A stretch of 64,000 nt of DNA from Mycolicibacterium llatzerense (GCF_000878195.1 NZ_JXST01000037.1:1-64000), one strand, 5' to 3'. Counted from the stretch's first letter, positions 1 to 9,356 are shown. The notes: generated by a model not told the origin, from the sequence alone. Translations and numbers: made by a program.

Positions 1-1116
1 GGTGGGGCGGGTGCAGCCGCGGTCGCGGCCGAACAAGGCCAGTCGCTGTCCCAATGATGCGGTGCGTCGGGCGCGGCCCAGGTACAACGGGACGTTGGTG
101 TGTTTGTCGAACACCAGCAGGTAGGGGTGGGCGCCGCGGGCGGCCATCCGGATCAGGTCGGGGATTGGGAGCTTGGAGCCGGTGTGGGTGAGGGCCAGGC
201 CGGCGCCGTGTTCGAGTTCTTGCAGGGTGGTGGTGACCACGACGGTGACGGGGAGACCGTTGTGATCGCCGAGGTTGGTTCCGAGGGCGATGCGGCCCAT
301 GGCGGCGAGGGCGTCGTGGTTGCGTTGGTCGGCGCTGCGGGTGTCGTTGTCGATCTGGGCCTGAGTGGGTGTGCCCGACTGGCACGGTGTGGGGTCGGCG
401 GGGTTGCACATGCCGGGGGCGCCGAGTTTGGCCTGGACTGCTTCGAGGGTGGCGCGCGCTTCGGGGTCGAGCCAGCCCTCGACCTTGGACATTCCGTCGG
501 GTTGCTGCTTGCCGATGCGGAAGCTGCGTTTGCGGGCTCGCTCGGCGTCATCGGGTAGTGGCCCGTCCTGGTCGAGCAGGTACAACTGCAGATCGGCGGC
601 GGCTTTGAGTTCTTCGGGGGTTTGGCCTGCGGCGGCGTTGGTGATCAGGGTTGCTTCGCATTGGCTGCTGGTGGTGGTGTCCACCCAGGCGGGCAGGTTC
701 TTGAAGAACGTGTTCATGATCGCGATGTGTTCGGTGCCGATGGCGCCAGCGGCTTGGGCTGCGGCGATGTGTTCGTGTGCCGGTGCCAGCGCCTCGCCGG
801 TGATGGTGGTGCGCGGGCCCAGGTCGGCCATGTCGCGGACCCGTCGCCGGGCGTCCTTTGCGGAGATGTGCAGGCGGATGGTCAGCACGTCGGCCCAGCT
901 CTTGGCGCCGACCTCGCGCGGGGAGGTTTGCGTGTGCAGGCCCGCCAGGAGGGCGTGGTCGGCGACCGGCATACGACGGGCCAGCACTTCCCGGCGTGAG
1001 AGCAGCTCGAGTTGGTCAGCGACTGATAGGCCGCTGTAGTCGAACGCGTTGATCTCGGTGACCGCATTCTCCAGCGCCGCGTGAGCGGCGAAGATGGTGG
1101 CGCGGTCGGTGGCCAT
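1..1116 (-). CDS. DUF222/HNH endonuclease (13E12 repeat family), 3' part beyond window
   Basis: Partial gene reading leftward off the window; 372 codons are visible from the ATG at 1116. The visible part is the helical DUF222 domain. The last visible residues (LFGRDRGCTRP) are the lead-in to the C-terminal HNH nuclease domain of this family, which lies outside the window. Members of this family in M. tuberculosis (13E12 repeat proteins) occur in several copies and some are known to be DNA-damage induced. That fits the SOS box directly upstream here. The start is placed at 1116 because a -10 element ends 6 nt before it and no ribosome-binding site is present, as expected for a leaderless mRNA. 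The family's substrate is not established; the nuclease role is by homology only. Confidence 0.85.
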   Translation of the reverse strand, partial: MATDRATIFAAHAALENAVTEINAFDYSGLSVADQLELLSRREVLARRMPVADHALLAGLHTQTSPREVGAKSWADVLTIRLHISAKDARRRVRDMADLGPRTTITGEALAPAHEHIAAAQAAGAIGTEHIAIMNTFFKNLPAWVDTTTSSQCEATLITNAAAGQTPEELKAAADLQLYLLDQDGPLPDDAERARKRSFRIGKQQPDGMSKVEGWLDPEARATLEAVQAKLGAPGMCNPADPTPCQSGTPTQAQIDNDTRSADQRNHDALAAMGRIALGTNLGDHNGLPVTVVVTTTLQELEHGAGLALTHTGSKLPIPDLIRMAARGAHPYLLVFDKHTNVPLYLGRARRTASLGQRLALFGRDRGCTRPT

Positions 1117-1117
1117 A

Positions 1118-1135
1118 TTCGAACAATAGTTCGAA
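1118..1135 (-). promoter_or_regulatory. SOS box (LexA operator) overlapping a leaderless -10
   Basis: TTCGAAC-AATA-GTTCGAA is a perfect palindrome matching the mycobacterial LexA consensus TCGAAC-N4-GTTCGA. On the minus strand its centre contains TATTGT (1128-1123), a TANNNT -10 element ending 6 nt before the ATG at 1116. LexA binding would therefore cover the promoter itself. Confidence 0.88.
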
Positions 1136-1311
1136 GTACTGACAAGAAACCGCGGGAAATGTGACGCTAGTTACCTACCGTGACCAGCGCAAACAAAGTG
1201 ACCAAAGTTTTTGGGCGGTGCGCGGATGGCGGTGGAATTCGCGACCTAAACGGCGGCTCGGCATGCCGTTGGTCTGTGCCCAAGGACTGTCGTGGGTAGG
1301 CAGCAGGCGCG

Positions 1312-1680
1312 CTACGGCGCCCAACCGCGAACGGACTTCAGCACGCCACGCACCGCACTCTCGGTGACCGCGATGGGCGACAGCACCGTCTCGGCGACGC
1401 CGACGATGGCCTCGACGCGCGTCACGATCGCCTCCATCCGATCGACGACTCCAAAAATGCGGGGCGCGAGTTCGTCGATCTGTGTGATGGTCTCGTTGAA
1501 CCGCGACATCGTCGTGTCGAGGTTGTCGGTCAGCCCGCTGAGGGTGGCCAGTGTGCCTTCCATATCGACCAGCAGCGCATCGACCTGGGAGACCGTGACA
1601 TCCGCGTTCAGCGCTGCCTGCGTGAGCGTCCGGATGCGGCCGCCGACCGGACGGGTCCGCCCATCGCCTTTGTCGACCAT
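1312..1680 (-). CDS. Conserved hypothetical protein (Rv1444c-like)
   Basis: A 122-residue protein of unknown function, last gene of the pentose-phosphate operon; its ATG is 2 nt after the pgl stop codon. The sequence is almost wholly helical with regularly spaced hydrophobics (residues about 25-110), suggesting an amphipathic or coiled-coil helix bundle. There is no signal peptide or strong membrane segment. M. tuberculosis Rv1444c has the same position after devB/pgl and nearly the same length, which supports a real gene. No Shine-Dalgarno is obvious, so it probably relies on translational coupling to pgl. No catalytic motif was seen. Confidence 0.7.
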   Translation of the reverse strand: MVDKGDGRTRPVGGRIRTLTQAALNADVTVSQVDALLVDMEGTLATLSGLTDNLDTTMSRFNETITQIDELAPRIFGVVDRMEAIVTRVEAIVGVAETVLSPIAVTESAVRGVLKSVRGWAP

Positions 1681-1682
1681 GG

Positions 1683-2417
1683 CTACAGTTTCGCCGCCGC
1701 GGCCGCGTCGAGCAACCACACGGTTGCCTCGGTGCCGATTGCGCCGGCCGCTGGAATGTCATCTGCCGCAGCGCCACCGACCGCGGCTGCCACCGCATCG
1801 GCCTTCTCGGCGCCGGCCACGACCAACCACACCTGACGGGAGCGACGGACGGCGGGCAGGGTCAGCGTGATCCGTCGCGGCGGCGGCTTGGGGGAGTCGG
1901 TGACGGCGACGACATACCGCGCGGTCTCGCGGATCGCGTCGCTGTGCGGGAACAGTGAGTTGACGTGACCCTCGCCGCCCATGCCCATCAGGTGCACGTC
2001 GAATTCTGGTGTGGACGCGCCGTTTCCGGACACGGCGGCCAGCTCACCTGCGTAGGCGGCAGCCGCGGCGTCGATGTCGTCACCGAATTTGCCATCGCTC
2101 GCGGCCATCGCGTGCACGTTGTCTGCTGGAATGGCAATGGAATCCAGCAGCGCTTCCCGGGCCTGCTTGATGTTCCGGTCGGCATCGTCGGCCGGGACGT
2201 AGCGGTCGTCGCCCCAGAACAGGTGCACCTTGGACCACTCGATCGGATGTCCGCCGACATGCTTGAGCAACTTGATGCCGGTACCGCCGCCGGTCAGCAC
2301 GATGTAGGCCACGCCGCGGGCTTCGATGGCGCCGTTGATGGCCGCAACGAGACGGTCGCCCACTGCAGTCACCAAAGTGTCTGCGTCGGAGTACTTTTCG
2401 ATGATCTGCTCAGACAT
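1683..2417 (-). CDS. pgl: 6-phosphogluconolactonase
   Basis: Hydrolyses 6-phosphogluconolactone to 6-phosphogluconate, the second step of the oxidative pentose phosphate pathway, in the cytosol. The 244-residue protein shows the NagB/SugarP_isomerase-like fold markers: LTGGGT near residue 42, FWGDDRYVP near 66-74, and GMGGEGHVNSLFPHS near 148-162. Its ATG overlaps the opcA stop (ATGTCTGA), so the two are translationally coupled. The order zwf-opcA-pgl is standard in actinobacteria. Known as devB (Rv1445c) in M. tuberculosis. Confidence 0.93.
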   Translation of the reverse strand: MSEQIIEKYSDADTLVTAVGDRLVAAINGAIEARGVAYIVLTGGGTGIKLLKHVGGHPIEWSKVHLFWGDDRYVPADDADRNIKQAREALLDSIAIPADNVHAMAASDGKFGDDIDAAAAAYAGELAAVSGNGASTPEFDVHLMGMGGEGHVNSLFPHSDAIRETARYVVAVTDSPKPPPRRITLTLPAVRRSRQVWLVVAGAEKADAVAAAVGGAAADDIPAAGAIGTEATVWLLDAAAAAKL

Positions 2418-3321
2418 AAACGACCTTGTCCAGGCCCTGCAGGGCGCGGTGGTAGATGTCATCGGCGTCCAGCCGGCGCATCTCCTCGGCGAGGCAATCG
2501 CGGGCTTCTCGGCGTGCCAATGGAATTCGGGCATCAGGCCGGCCGGTGCGGGTGAGCTTGGCGGTGACGCCCTTCTGCGGCCGACTCAGCGCGATGACCT
2601 CGCTGGGCCGTACCAGCTCGACCTTGAGGTCGCCGACCGCCCGAGTTACCTGTCCGTCGATGCAGCTGGCCAGCCAACCCGCCAGGATGTCCAGTGCTGG
2701 TTCGTCTTTCAGTCCGGACACCAGCGCCGAGGTGATGGGCTCGTAGGGCGCCTGGTCGAGAGCCGAGGCGAGCAAGGCCCGCCAGTACGTGACTCGGCTC
2801 CAGGCGAGGTCGGTGTCGCCGGAGGTGTAGCCGGCCAACCGGCTCTTGATGCAGCTCAGCGGATCGGTTCCGTTGGTGGCGTCGGTGATCCGCCGGATCG
2901 CGAGCTTGCCCAGCGGATCGGCCGCAGGCACGGCGGGCGCAATGTCGGGCCACCAGGTCACCACTGGGGTGTCGGGCAGCAGGAACGGCGTGACGACGCT
3001 GCTCGCGTGGCCCGCCAGCGGGCCGGAAAGCCGAAGCACCACAACCTCATTGGCGCCGGCATCGCGGCCGACCCGCAGCTGGGCGTCCAGTCTCGCTTCG
3101 GTGGCGAGCCGGTCGCCGGGAATGACGACGATAACCCGGCACGGGTGCTCGCGGCTGGCGGTGTTGGCCGCCTCGATCGACTCTTCCAGCATCACCTCGG
3201 TGTCCGGGGCGACCACGAGCGTCATCACTCGGCCCAGGGTGATGGCGCCACCCTCTTCGCGCAGCGCGACGATCTTCTTGTTGATGGCACCGGTATTGGT
3301 GTCGGGCAGATCGACAATCAC
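2410..3321 (-). CDS. opcA: Glucose-6-phosphate dehydrogenase assembly protein OpcA
   Basis: Accessory protein needed for full activity of glucose-6-phosphate dehydrogenase in actinobacteria and cyanobacteria. 303 residues with the usual start of the mycobacterial homologue, IVDLPDT. I chose the GTG at 3321 because GGAGG lies about 8 nt upstream and the M. tuberculosis protein begins at the same residue. An ATG at 3336 would add five residues and is the alternative. The GTG shares one base with the zwf stop (TAGTG), so translation is coupled to zwf. Confidence 0.9.
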   Translation of the reverse strand: MIVDLPDTNTGAINKKIVALREEGGAITLGRVMTLVVAPDTEVMLEESIEAANTASREHPCRVIVVIPGDRLATEARLDAQLRVGRDAGANEVVVLRLSGPLAGHASSVVTPFLLPDTPVVTWWPDIAPAVPAADPLGKLAIRRITDATNGTDPLSCIKSRLAGYTSGDTDLAWSRVTYWRALLASALDQAPYEPITSALVSGLKDEPALDILAGWLASCIDGQVTRAVGDLKVELVRPSEVIALSRPQKGVTAKLTRTGRPDARIPLARREARDCLAEEMRRLDADDIYHRALQGLDKVVYV

Positions 3322-4880
3322 TACGGTCGCCTCCATTCGCGGCCCGACCGCTGCAGCATCTCGAATGCCGAATCCGGGCCCCAGGTGCCGGATTCGTAGG
3401 CGTCGGGCCTACCCCCGGCCTTGTCCTGCTCGGCCCAGTGCTCCAGCGCGGGATCCAGGATCTTCCAGGACAATTCGACCTCGGCATTGACGGGGAACAG
3501 CGAGGGCTCGCCGAGCAGGACGTCGAGGATCAGCCGCTCATACGCTTCGGGAGAGTCCTCCGCGAACGCCGAGCCGTAGGAGAAGTCCATGCTGACGTCA
3601 CGGACCTCCATGAGGTGGCCCGGCACCTTGGAACCGAACCGCAGTGTGATGCCTTCGTCCGGTTGCACCCGAATGACCAATGCGTTTTGACCGAGCTCGT
3701 CGGTCATAGTGGCATCGAACGGCAGGTGCGGCGCCCGCTTGAACACGAGTGCGATCTCGGTGACCCTGCGGCCCAACCGCTTTCCGGTGCGGAGGTAGAA
3801 CGGCACTCCGGCCCACCGCCGCGTGTCCACCTCGACGGTGATCGCCGCGAAGGTCTCGGTGGTGGAGGTCTTGGAAAAGCCTTCCTCGTCCAGCAGGCCG
3901 ACGACCTTCTCGCCACCCTGCCACCCCGCCGCGTACTGGCCGCGCGAGGTCGTCTCGTCGAGCGGCTCGGCCAGCCGGGTCGCCGAGAGCACCTTGATCT
4001 TCTCGGCCTGCAGCTCGGCAGGGGAGAAGCTCACCGGTTCCTCGAGTGCCGTCAGCGCCAGCAACTGCAACAGATGGTTCTGGATGACGTCCCGGGCCGC
4101 CCCGACACCGTCGTAGTAGCCGCCGCGGCCGCCGAGCCCGATGTCTTCGGCCATGGTGATCTGCACACTGTCGACGTAGTGCGAGTTCCACACCGGCTCG
4201 AACAGTTCATTGGCGAATCGCAACGCCAAGATGTTCTGGACGGTCTCCTTGCCCAGGTAGTGGTCGATGCGGAACACCGACGACTCCGGGAACACACTGT
4301 TCACGACGCCGTTGAGTGCCTCGGCACTGGCCAGATCGTGGCCGAACGGTTTCTCGATGACCACCCGCGACCAGCAGCCGTCGGGCTTGTTGGCCAGGCC
4401 CGACTTGGACAGCTGCTCGCACACCTGCGGGAACGCGTTCGGCGGAATCGACAGGTAGAACGCGTGATTGCCCCCGGTGCCGCGTTCTTCGTCGAGCTTG
4501 CGCAAGGTGTCGCGCAGTCGCTCGAAAGCGGCGTCGTCGTCGAACGTGCCCTGCACGAACCGGAAGCCCTCGGCCAACCGGTCCCACACCTCCTGGCGGA
4601 ACGGGGTGCGGGCATGCTGCTTGACCGCGTCGTGTACGACGTTGCCGAAGTCCTCATCGGCCCAATCCCGGCGGGCGAAGCCGATCAAGGCAAAGCTCGG
4701 CGGCAGCAACCCCCGGTTGGCCAGGTCGTAGATCGCCGGCATCAGCTTCTTACGGGCGAGATCGCCTGTGACGCCGAAGATCACCACCGCGCACGGGCCG
4801 GCGATGCGGGGCATGCGCTTGTCGCGCTTGTCCCGCAGGGGGTTCACCCAATCCGCGGGCCGCCCGCTGCAATCGCTCAT
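3321..4880 (-). CDS. zwf: Glucose-6-phosphate 1-dehydrogenase
   Basis: Oxidises glucose 6-phosphate to 6-phosphogluconolactone with NADP+, or F420-independent NAD+, and feeds the pentose phosphate pathway. 519 residues, normal for the family. The N-terminal Rossmann motif is GVTGDLARKKL (about residues 36-46). The active-site signature RIDHYLGKE carries the catalytic region His-Tyr-Leu-Gly-Lys near residue 200. The ATG overlaps the tal stop as ATGA. It corresponds to zwf2 of M. tuberculosis; OpcA and Pgl follow in the same operon. Confidence 0.95.
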   Translation of the reverse strand: MSDCSGRPADWVNPLRDKRDKRMPRIAGPCAVVIFGVTGDLARKKLMPAIYDLANRGLLPPSFALIGFARRDWADEDFGNVVHDAVKQHARTPFRQEVWDRLAEGFRFVQGTFDDDAAFERLRDTLRKLDEERGTGGNHAFYLSIPPNAFPQVCEQLSKSGLANKPDGCWSRVVIEKPFGHDLASAEALNGVVNSVFPESSVFRIDHYLGKETVQNILALRFANELFEPVWNSHYVDSVQITMAEDIGLGGRGGYYDGVGAARDVIQNHLLQLLALTALEEPVSFSPAELQAEKIKVLSATRLAEPLDETTSRGQYAAGWQGGEKVVGLLDEEGFSKTSTTETFAAITVEVDTRRWAGVPFYLRTGKRLGRRVTEIALVFKRAPHLPFDATMTDELGQNALVIRVQPDEGITLRFGSKVPGHLMEVRDVSMDFSYGSAFAEDSPEAYERLILDVLLGEPSLFPVNAEVELSWKILDPALEHWAEQDKAGGRPDAYESGTWGPDSAFEMLQRSGREWRRP

Positions 4881-5986
4881 TTCAGTGCGTCGAGTTGGCC
4901 CTGCACCGCCTCGAGCAATTCGCTCCAGGACTTCTCGAACTTGTCCACGCCTTCGACTTCGAGCACGTTGAACACGTCGTCCAAGTCGATGCCGACGGCC
5001 GACAACTCCTCGAACACGGCCTGCGAAGCCGCGGCCGTTCCGGAGATGGTGTCGCCGGTGACCTGACCGTGGTCGGCGACCGCTTCCATGGTCTTCTCCG
5101 GCATGGTGTTCACGGTGTCGACGGCCACCAGTTCGGTGACGTACAACGTGTCCGAGTAGTCCGGGTTCTTCACGCCGGTCGACGCCCATAGCGGACGCTG
5201 CACCCGGGCACCCTCAGCCTTGAGGTTCGCGAACTGCGGACCGCCGAAGACCTGCTCGTAGGCCGCGTACGCGAGCCGGGCGTTCGCGACGCCGGCCTTG
5301 CCACGCAGACCCAGCGCCGAGCCGCCGAGCTTCTCCAGCCGGGCGTCGATCTCGGTGTCCACGCGGGACACGAAGAACGAAGCGACGGAATGGATCTTGG
5401 ACAGGTCGTGGCCGGCCTCGCGGGCCTTCTCCAGGCCCGTCAGGTAGGCGTCCATCACGGCGCGGTGGCGTTCCACCGAGAAGATCAGGGTGACGTTGAC
5501 CGAGATGCCCTCGGCGATCACCGCGGTGATGGCGGGCAAGCCCGCCAGCGTCGCCGGAATCTTGATCAGCAGGTTCGGCCGGTCGACGATCTTCCACAGC
5601 TCGATGGCCTGCAGGATCGTCTTGTCGGTGTCGTGCGCCAGCCGCGGGTCGACCTCGATGGACACCCGGCCGTCGACGCCGCCGGAGGCCTCGTAGGCCT
5701 TGGCCAGCACGTCGCAGGCGTTGCGGACGTCATCGGTGGTCGCGCTGCGGATCACCGCGTCGACATCGGCACCGCGCGAGGCGAGTTCACGCACCTGCTC
5801 GTCGTAGGCAGTGCCCGAGGTGAGCGCGGCCTGGAAGATCGACGGGTTGGTGGTGACACCCACAACGCTGCGGGTGTCAATGAGCTGCTGCAGGTTTCCG
5901 GTCTGCAGTCGCTCACGGGAAAGGTCGTCGAGCCACACGGAGACACCGGCGGCGCTCAGCGCCGCGAGGTTCGGGTTCTGAGTCAT
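4877..5986 (-). CDS. tal: Transaldolase
   Basis: Transfers the dihydroxyacetone unit between sedoheptulose 7-phosphate and glyceraldehyde 3-phosphate in the non-oxidative pentose phosphate pathway. 369 residues, close to the mycobacterial homologue. Motifs seen are VGVTTNPSIFQ (about residues 38-48), characteristic of transaldolases, and LLIKIPAT around residue 140, which holds the Schiff-base lysine. The gene sits 22 nt downstream of tkt and overlaps zwf by 4 nt, so it is part of one minus-strand operon running from tkt to the gene ending at 1312. Confidence 0.95.
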   Translation of the reverse strand: MTQNPNLAALSAAGVSVWLDDLSRERLQTGNLQQLIDTRSVVGVTTNPSIFQAALTSGTAYDEQVRELASRGADVDAVIRSATTDDVRNACDVLAKAYEASGGVDGRVSIEVDPRLAHDTDKTILQAIELWKIVDRPNLLIKIPATLAGLPAITAVIAEGISVNVTLIFSVERHRAVMDAYLTGLEKAREAGHDLSKIHSVASFFVSRVDTEIDARLEKLGGSALGLRGKAGVANARLAYAAYEQVFGGPQFANLKAEGARVQRPLWASTGVKNPDYSDTLYVTELVAVDTVNTMPEKTMEAVADHGQVTGDTISGTAAASQAVFEELSAVGIDLDDVFNVLEVEGVDKFEKSWSELLEAVQGQLDALK

Positions 5987-6008
5987 CTGAATGCTCTCTT
6001 CTGTCGAC

Positions 6009-8102
6009 TTAGTTATCGAGCGATCGTTCCGCGGCAGCAACCACCGCTTCCGCGGTGAAGCCGAACTCCCGGAACAGGGTCTTGTCGTCGGCCGATGCGC
6101 CGTAGTGCTCGATCGAGATGATCTCGCCGGTATCACCGACCAGCTTGTGCCAAGGCTGGGCGATGCCTGCCTCGACCGCAACTCGTGCGGAGACGTCCGG
6201 GGGCAGCACTGCGTCCCGGTACTCCTTGGGCTGTGCCTCGAACCACTCCAGGCACGGCATCGACACCACGTAGGCGACGATGTCCTTGTCCGCCAACAGC
6301 TTCTGCGCCTCGACGGCCAGCTGCACCTCGGAGCCGGTCGCGATGATGATGACGTCGGCGTCGTCGGCGGGGTTGCCGCCGCCGAGCACGTAACCACCCT
6401 TGGCAGCGCCCTCAGCGGAAGTGCCCTCCAGAACGGGAACGCCCTGACGGGTCAGGATGAAACCGGTCGGGTTGTTGCCGTGGGTGCGCTGCAGGATGGT
6501 GCGCCAGGTGTACGCGGTCTCGTTCGGGTCGGCGGGACGGACCACCGACAGGTTCGGGATCGCGCGAAGCGCGGCCAGGTGCTCGATCGGCTGGTGCGTC
6601 GGGCCGTCTTCACCCAGGCCGATGGAGTCGTGCGTCCAGATGTAGATCGGGTCGATGTTCATCAGCGCGGCCAGGCGCACCGCCGGACGCATGTAGTCGG
6701 CGAACTGCAGGAAGGTGCCCGCGAACGGACGTGTCGGGCCGTGCAGCACGATGCCGTTGAGGATCGAGCCCATGGCGTGCTCGCGGATGCCGAAGTGCAG
6801 CACCCGGCCGTACCAGTCGGCGGTGTAGTCCTCGGTCGAGATCGACGGCGGGCCGAACGACTTGACCCCGTTGATGGTGGTGTTGTTGCTGCCCGCGAGA
6901 TCGGCTGAGCCGCCCCACAATTCGGGCAGCTTGGTGGCGACGTCGTTGAGCACCTTGCCGAACGCGGCGCGGGTCGCGACGGCCTTGCTGCCCGGCTCCC
7001 AGTACGTCAGGTCGGCGTCCCAGCCCTCGGGCAGTTCGCCGGCGTGCAGCCGGTCCAGCAGCTTCTTGCGCTCGGGTTCCTTGGCGGCCCACGCCTCGAA
7101 CGCGACCTGCCACTCGTCGTGTGCCTTCTTGCCGCGGGCGACGAGCTCGCGGGTGTGCTCGATGACCTCAGGCTTGACGTCGAAACTCTGGTCCGGGTCG
7201 AAGCCGAGCACCTTCTTGGTGGCCGCGACCTCGTCGGCGCCCAGCGCCGAGCCGTGCACGCCACCGGTGTTCATCTTGGTGGGGGCGGGGTAGCCGATGA
7301 TCGTGCGCACCGAGATGAACGACGGCCGGTCGGTCACGGCACGTGCGGCCGCCAGGGCCTCTTCGATCGCGGTGACGTTCTCGCCGCCGTCGACCTCCTG
7401 GACATGCCAGCCGTAGGCGCGGTACCGGGCGCAGGTGTCCTCGGACAGCGCGATGTTGGTGTCGTGCTCGATGGAGATCTTGTTGTTGTCCCACAGCACG
7501 ATCAGGTTGCCGAGCTGCTGCGTGCCGGCGAGCGACGACGCCTCGCTGGTCACGCCCTCTTCGATATCGCCGTCCGAGGCGATGACGTAGATGAAGTGGT
7601 CGAACGGGCTCTCACCCGGCGCGGCGTCCGGATCGAAGAGGCCGCGCTCGTACCGGGCGGCCATCGCCATGCCGACCGACGAGGCCAGGCCCTGGCCCAG
7701 CGGGCCGGTGGTGATCTCGACACCCTTGGTGTGGCCGTACTCGGGGTGGCCCGGGGTGAGCGAGCCCCAGGTGCGCAGGGCTTCGATGTCGGCCAATTCG
7801 AGGCCGAAGCCGCCCATGTACAGCTGCAGGTACAGCGTCAGGCTGGAATGCCCACAGGACAGGACGAAGCGGTCGCGGCCGATCCAGTGGGTGTCCGACG
7901 GGTCATGGCGCATCTGGCGCTGGAACAGGGTGTAGGCCAGCGGGGCCAGGCTCATGGCGGTTCCGGGATGGCCGTTTCCGACCTTCTGCACCGCGTCCGC
8001 GGCGAGCACTCGTACGGTATCGACGGCGGCCGAGTCCAGCTCGGTCCAGTCGTCCGGGTGGTGCGGGCGGGTGAGTTCGGAAATCTCTTCGACTGTGGTC
8101 AC
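6009..8102 (-). CDS. tkt: Transketolase
   Basis: Thiamine-diphosphate enzyme moving two-carbon units between pentose- and hexose-phosphate pools. 697 residues, the family length. The N-terminal half has the ThDP signature GHPGTAMSLAP and DGDIEEGVTSEASSLAG. The pyrimidine-binding domain has GIREHAMGSILNG and THDSIGLGEDGPTHQP. The GTG start at 8102 gives the same N-terminus (TTVEEISELTRP) as the M. tuberculosis protein and has AGGAG about 9 nt upstream. First gene of the pentose-phosphate operon. A TAGGGT -10-like element on the minus strand (8168-8163) is a candidate promoter. Confidence 0.95.
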   Translation of the reverse strand: MTTVEEISELTRPHHPDDWTELDSAAVDTVRVLAADAVQKVGNGHPGTAMSLAPLAYTLFQRQMRHDPSDTHWIGRDRFVLSCGHSSLTLYLQLYMGGFGLELADIEALRTWGSLTPGHPEYGHTKGVEITTGPLGQGLASSVGMAMAARYERGLFDPDAAPGESPFDHFIYVIASDGDIEEGVTSEASSLAGTQQLGNLIVLWDNNKISIEHDTNIALSEDTCARYRAYGWHVQEVDGGENVTAIEEALAAARAVTDRPSFISVRTIIGYPAPTKMNTGGVHGSALGADEVAATKKVLGFDPDQSFDVKPEVIEHTRELVARGKKAHDEWQVAFEAWAAKEPERKKLLDRLHAGELPEGWDADLTYWEPGSKAVATRAAFGKVLNDVATKLPELWGGSADLAGSNNTTINGVKSFGPPSISTEDYTADWYGRVLHFGIREHAMGSILNGIVLHGPTRPFAGTFLQFADYMRPAVRLAALMNIDPIYIWTHDSIGLGEDGPTHQPIEHLAALRAIPNLSVVRPADPNETAYTWRTILQRTHGNNPTGFILTRQGVPVLEGTSAEGAAKGGYVLGGGNPADDADVIIIATGSEVQLAVEAQKLLADKDIVAYVVSMPCLEWFEAQPKEYRDAVLPPDVSARVAVEAGIAQPWHKLVGDTGEIISIEHYGASADDKTLFREFGFTAEAVVAAAERSLDN

Positions 8103-8265
8103 GGGCGCACTCCTACTGAGGGACGTCTCGGGCTCGGCACATCGCAAGCGAGCTGCATGACTACCCTAGTGCGCGCCGCTCGTGCGGTGCAGACCGCTTC
8201 ACCTTTGGCCTGTCCGCGATTGGGTTTCTGTTCACCTGAAACCACCCTGCGGTGTCGAGCACTCA

Positions 8266-8294
8266 GGTAGCCGGTCTACCATCGTCTGTAGTAG
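8266..8294 (+). promoter_or_regulatory. ctaB promoter region with CTAC/GTAG palindrome
   Basis: Perfect inverted repeat GGTAG-ccggt-CTACC (8266-8280) overlaps TACCAT (8277-8282), a TANNNT -10 candidate placing transcription start near 8289. It is followed at once by GTAGTAGAGG (8288-8297). The same GTAGTAGAGG string occurs in the ctaA promoter region. Candidate operator; the regulator is unknown. Confidence 0.45.
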
Positions 8295-8330
8295 AGGCTG
8301 CGCGGCCGTGACATCCGAGGAGATATCTGC

Positions 8331-9335
8331 GTGAGCATTCGCGAGCGCCGTTCTGTCCACGGGGCGCACGGTTTCGGTCCCGGAGCTGCGGCGTCTGACG
8401 AGTCAGCCACCAAGTCGCCGAACCGGGTTCGGGACACGTTGCTGGCCTACATCGCCCTCACCAAGCCGCGGGTCATCGAACTGCTGCTGGTGACCACGAT
8501 CCCGGCGATGCTGCTGGCCCACCGCTTCGACTGGGTGGCCAGCCAAGGTCCGATCAAACCGCTGTTGATCCTGAACACCTTGTTCGGCGGCATGCTCGCA
8601 GCCGCCGGCGCCAACACCCTGAACTGTGTCGCCGACGCCGATATCGACAAGGTGATGAAGCGCACGGCCCGCCGGCCATTGGCCCGGGCGACGGTACCCA
8701 CCCGGAACGCGCTGATCTTCGGCCTGGTGCTGACCATCACGTCATTCCTGTGGCTGTGGCGCACCTCGAATTTGCTGTCGGGCCTGCTGGCCCTGGCGAC
8801 CATCGCCTTCTACGTGTTCGTCTACACGCTGCTGCTGAAGCGCCGCACCTCGCAAAACGTGGTGTGGGGCGGCGCGGCCGGCTGCATGCCGGTGATGATC
8901 GGCTGGTCTGCGGTCACCGGCACCATTCAGTGGCCGGCGCTGGTGATGTTCCTGATCATCTTCTTCTGGACGCCGCCGCACACCTGGGCGCTGGCCATGC
9001 GCTACAAGGAAGACTACGAGGCAGCCGGGGTACCGATGCTGCCCGTCGTCGCCACCGAGCGCGAGGTCACCAGGCAGATCCTGATCTACACCTGGGCGAC
9101 CGTCATCACCACGCTCGCCCTGGCGTTCGCCACCGGCTGGCTGTACGCGGGTGTCGCACTCGTCGCCGGCGTGTGGTTCCTGGTCATGGCACACCAGTTG
9201 TACTCCGGCGTGAAGCGCGGCGAGCCCGTGAAGCCGCTGCGCCTGTTCCTGCAGTCGAACAACTACCTCGCCGTGGTGTTCTGCGCCCTTGCGGTCGACT
9301 CGGCTCTCGCGCTGCCGATGGTGTTCGGCCGCTGA
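8331..9335 (+). CDS. ctaB: Protoheme IX farnesyltransferase (heme O synthase)
   Basis: Integral membrane prenyltransferase that converts protoheme to heme O, the precursor of the heme A of cytochrome aa3 oxidase. 334 residues with several hydrophobic segments typical of the UbiA superfamily. The metal/diphosphate-binding loop is seen as NCVADADIDKVMKRTARRPL (about residues 101-120). The GTG start at 8331 has GAGGAG about 9 nt upstream. It lies divergently from tkt, as in other mycobacteria. ctaA, which makes the next step, is about 4 kb downstream, and both genes share an upstream GTAGTAGAGG motif. Confidence 0.94.
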   Translation: MSIRERRSVHGAHGFGPGAAASDESATKSPNRVRDTLLAYIALTKPRVIELLLVTTIPAMLLAHRFDWVASQGPIKPLLILNTLFGGMLAAAGANTLNCVADADIDKVMKRTARRPLARATVPTRNALIFGLVLTITSFLWLWRTSNLLSGLLALATIAFYVFVYTLLLKRRTSQNVVWGGAAGCMPVMIGWSAVTGTIQWPALVMFLIIFFWTPPHTWALAMRYKEDYEAAGVPMLPVVATEREVTRQILIYTWATVITTLALAFATGWLYAGVALVAGVWFLVMAHQLYSGVKRGEPVKPLRLFLQSNNYLAVVFCALAVDSALALPMVFGR

Positions 9336-9344
9336 CGGACCCGC

Positions 9345-9350
9345 TAGTTT
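9345..9350 (+). promoter_or_regulatory. -10 element (TAGTTT), leaderless start
   Basis: TAGTTT fits the mycobacterial TANNNT -10 consensus. It ends 6 nt before the ATG at 9357, so transcription would begin at or next to the start codon; no ribosome-binding site is present. Confidence 0.5.
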
Positions 9351-9356
9351 TGGGGC

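Noticed and set aside
3438..5066. Long plus-strand open frame opposite zwf/tal (and similar frames opposite tkt, acn, mutA and mutB)
   Set aside because: Antisense shadows produced by high-GC codon bias; the opposite-strand genes have full family signatures.
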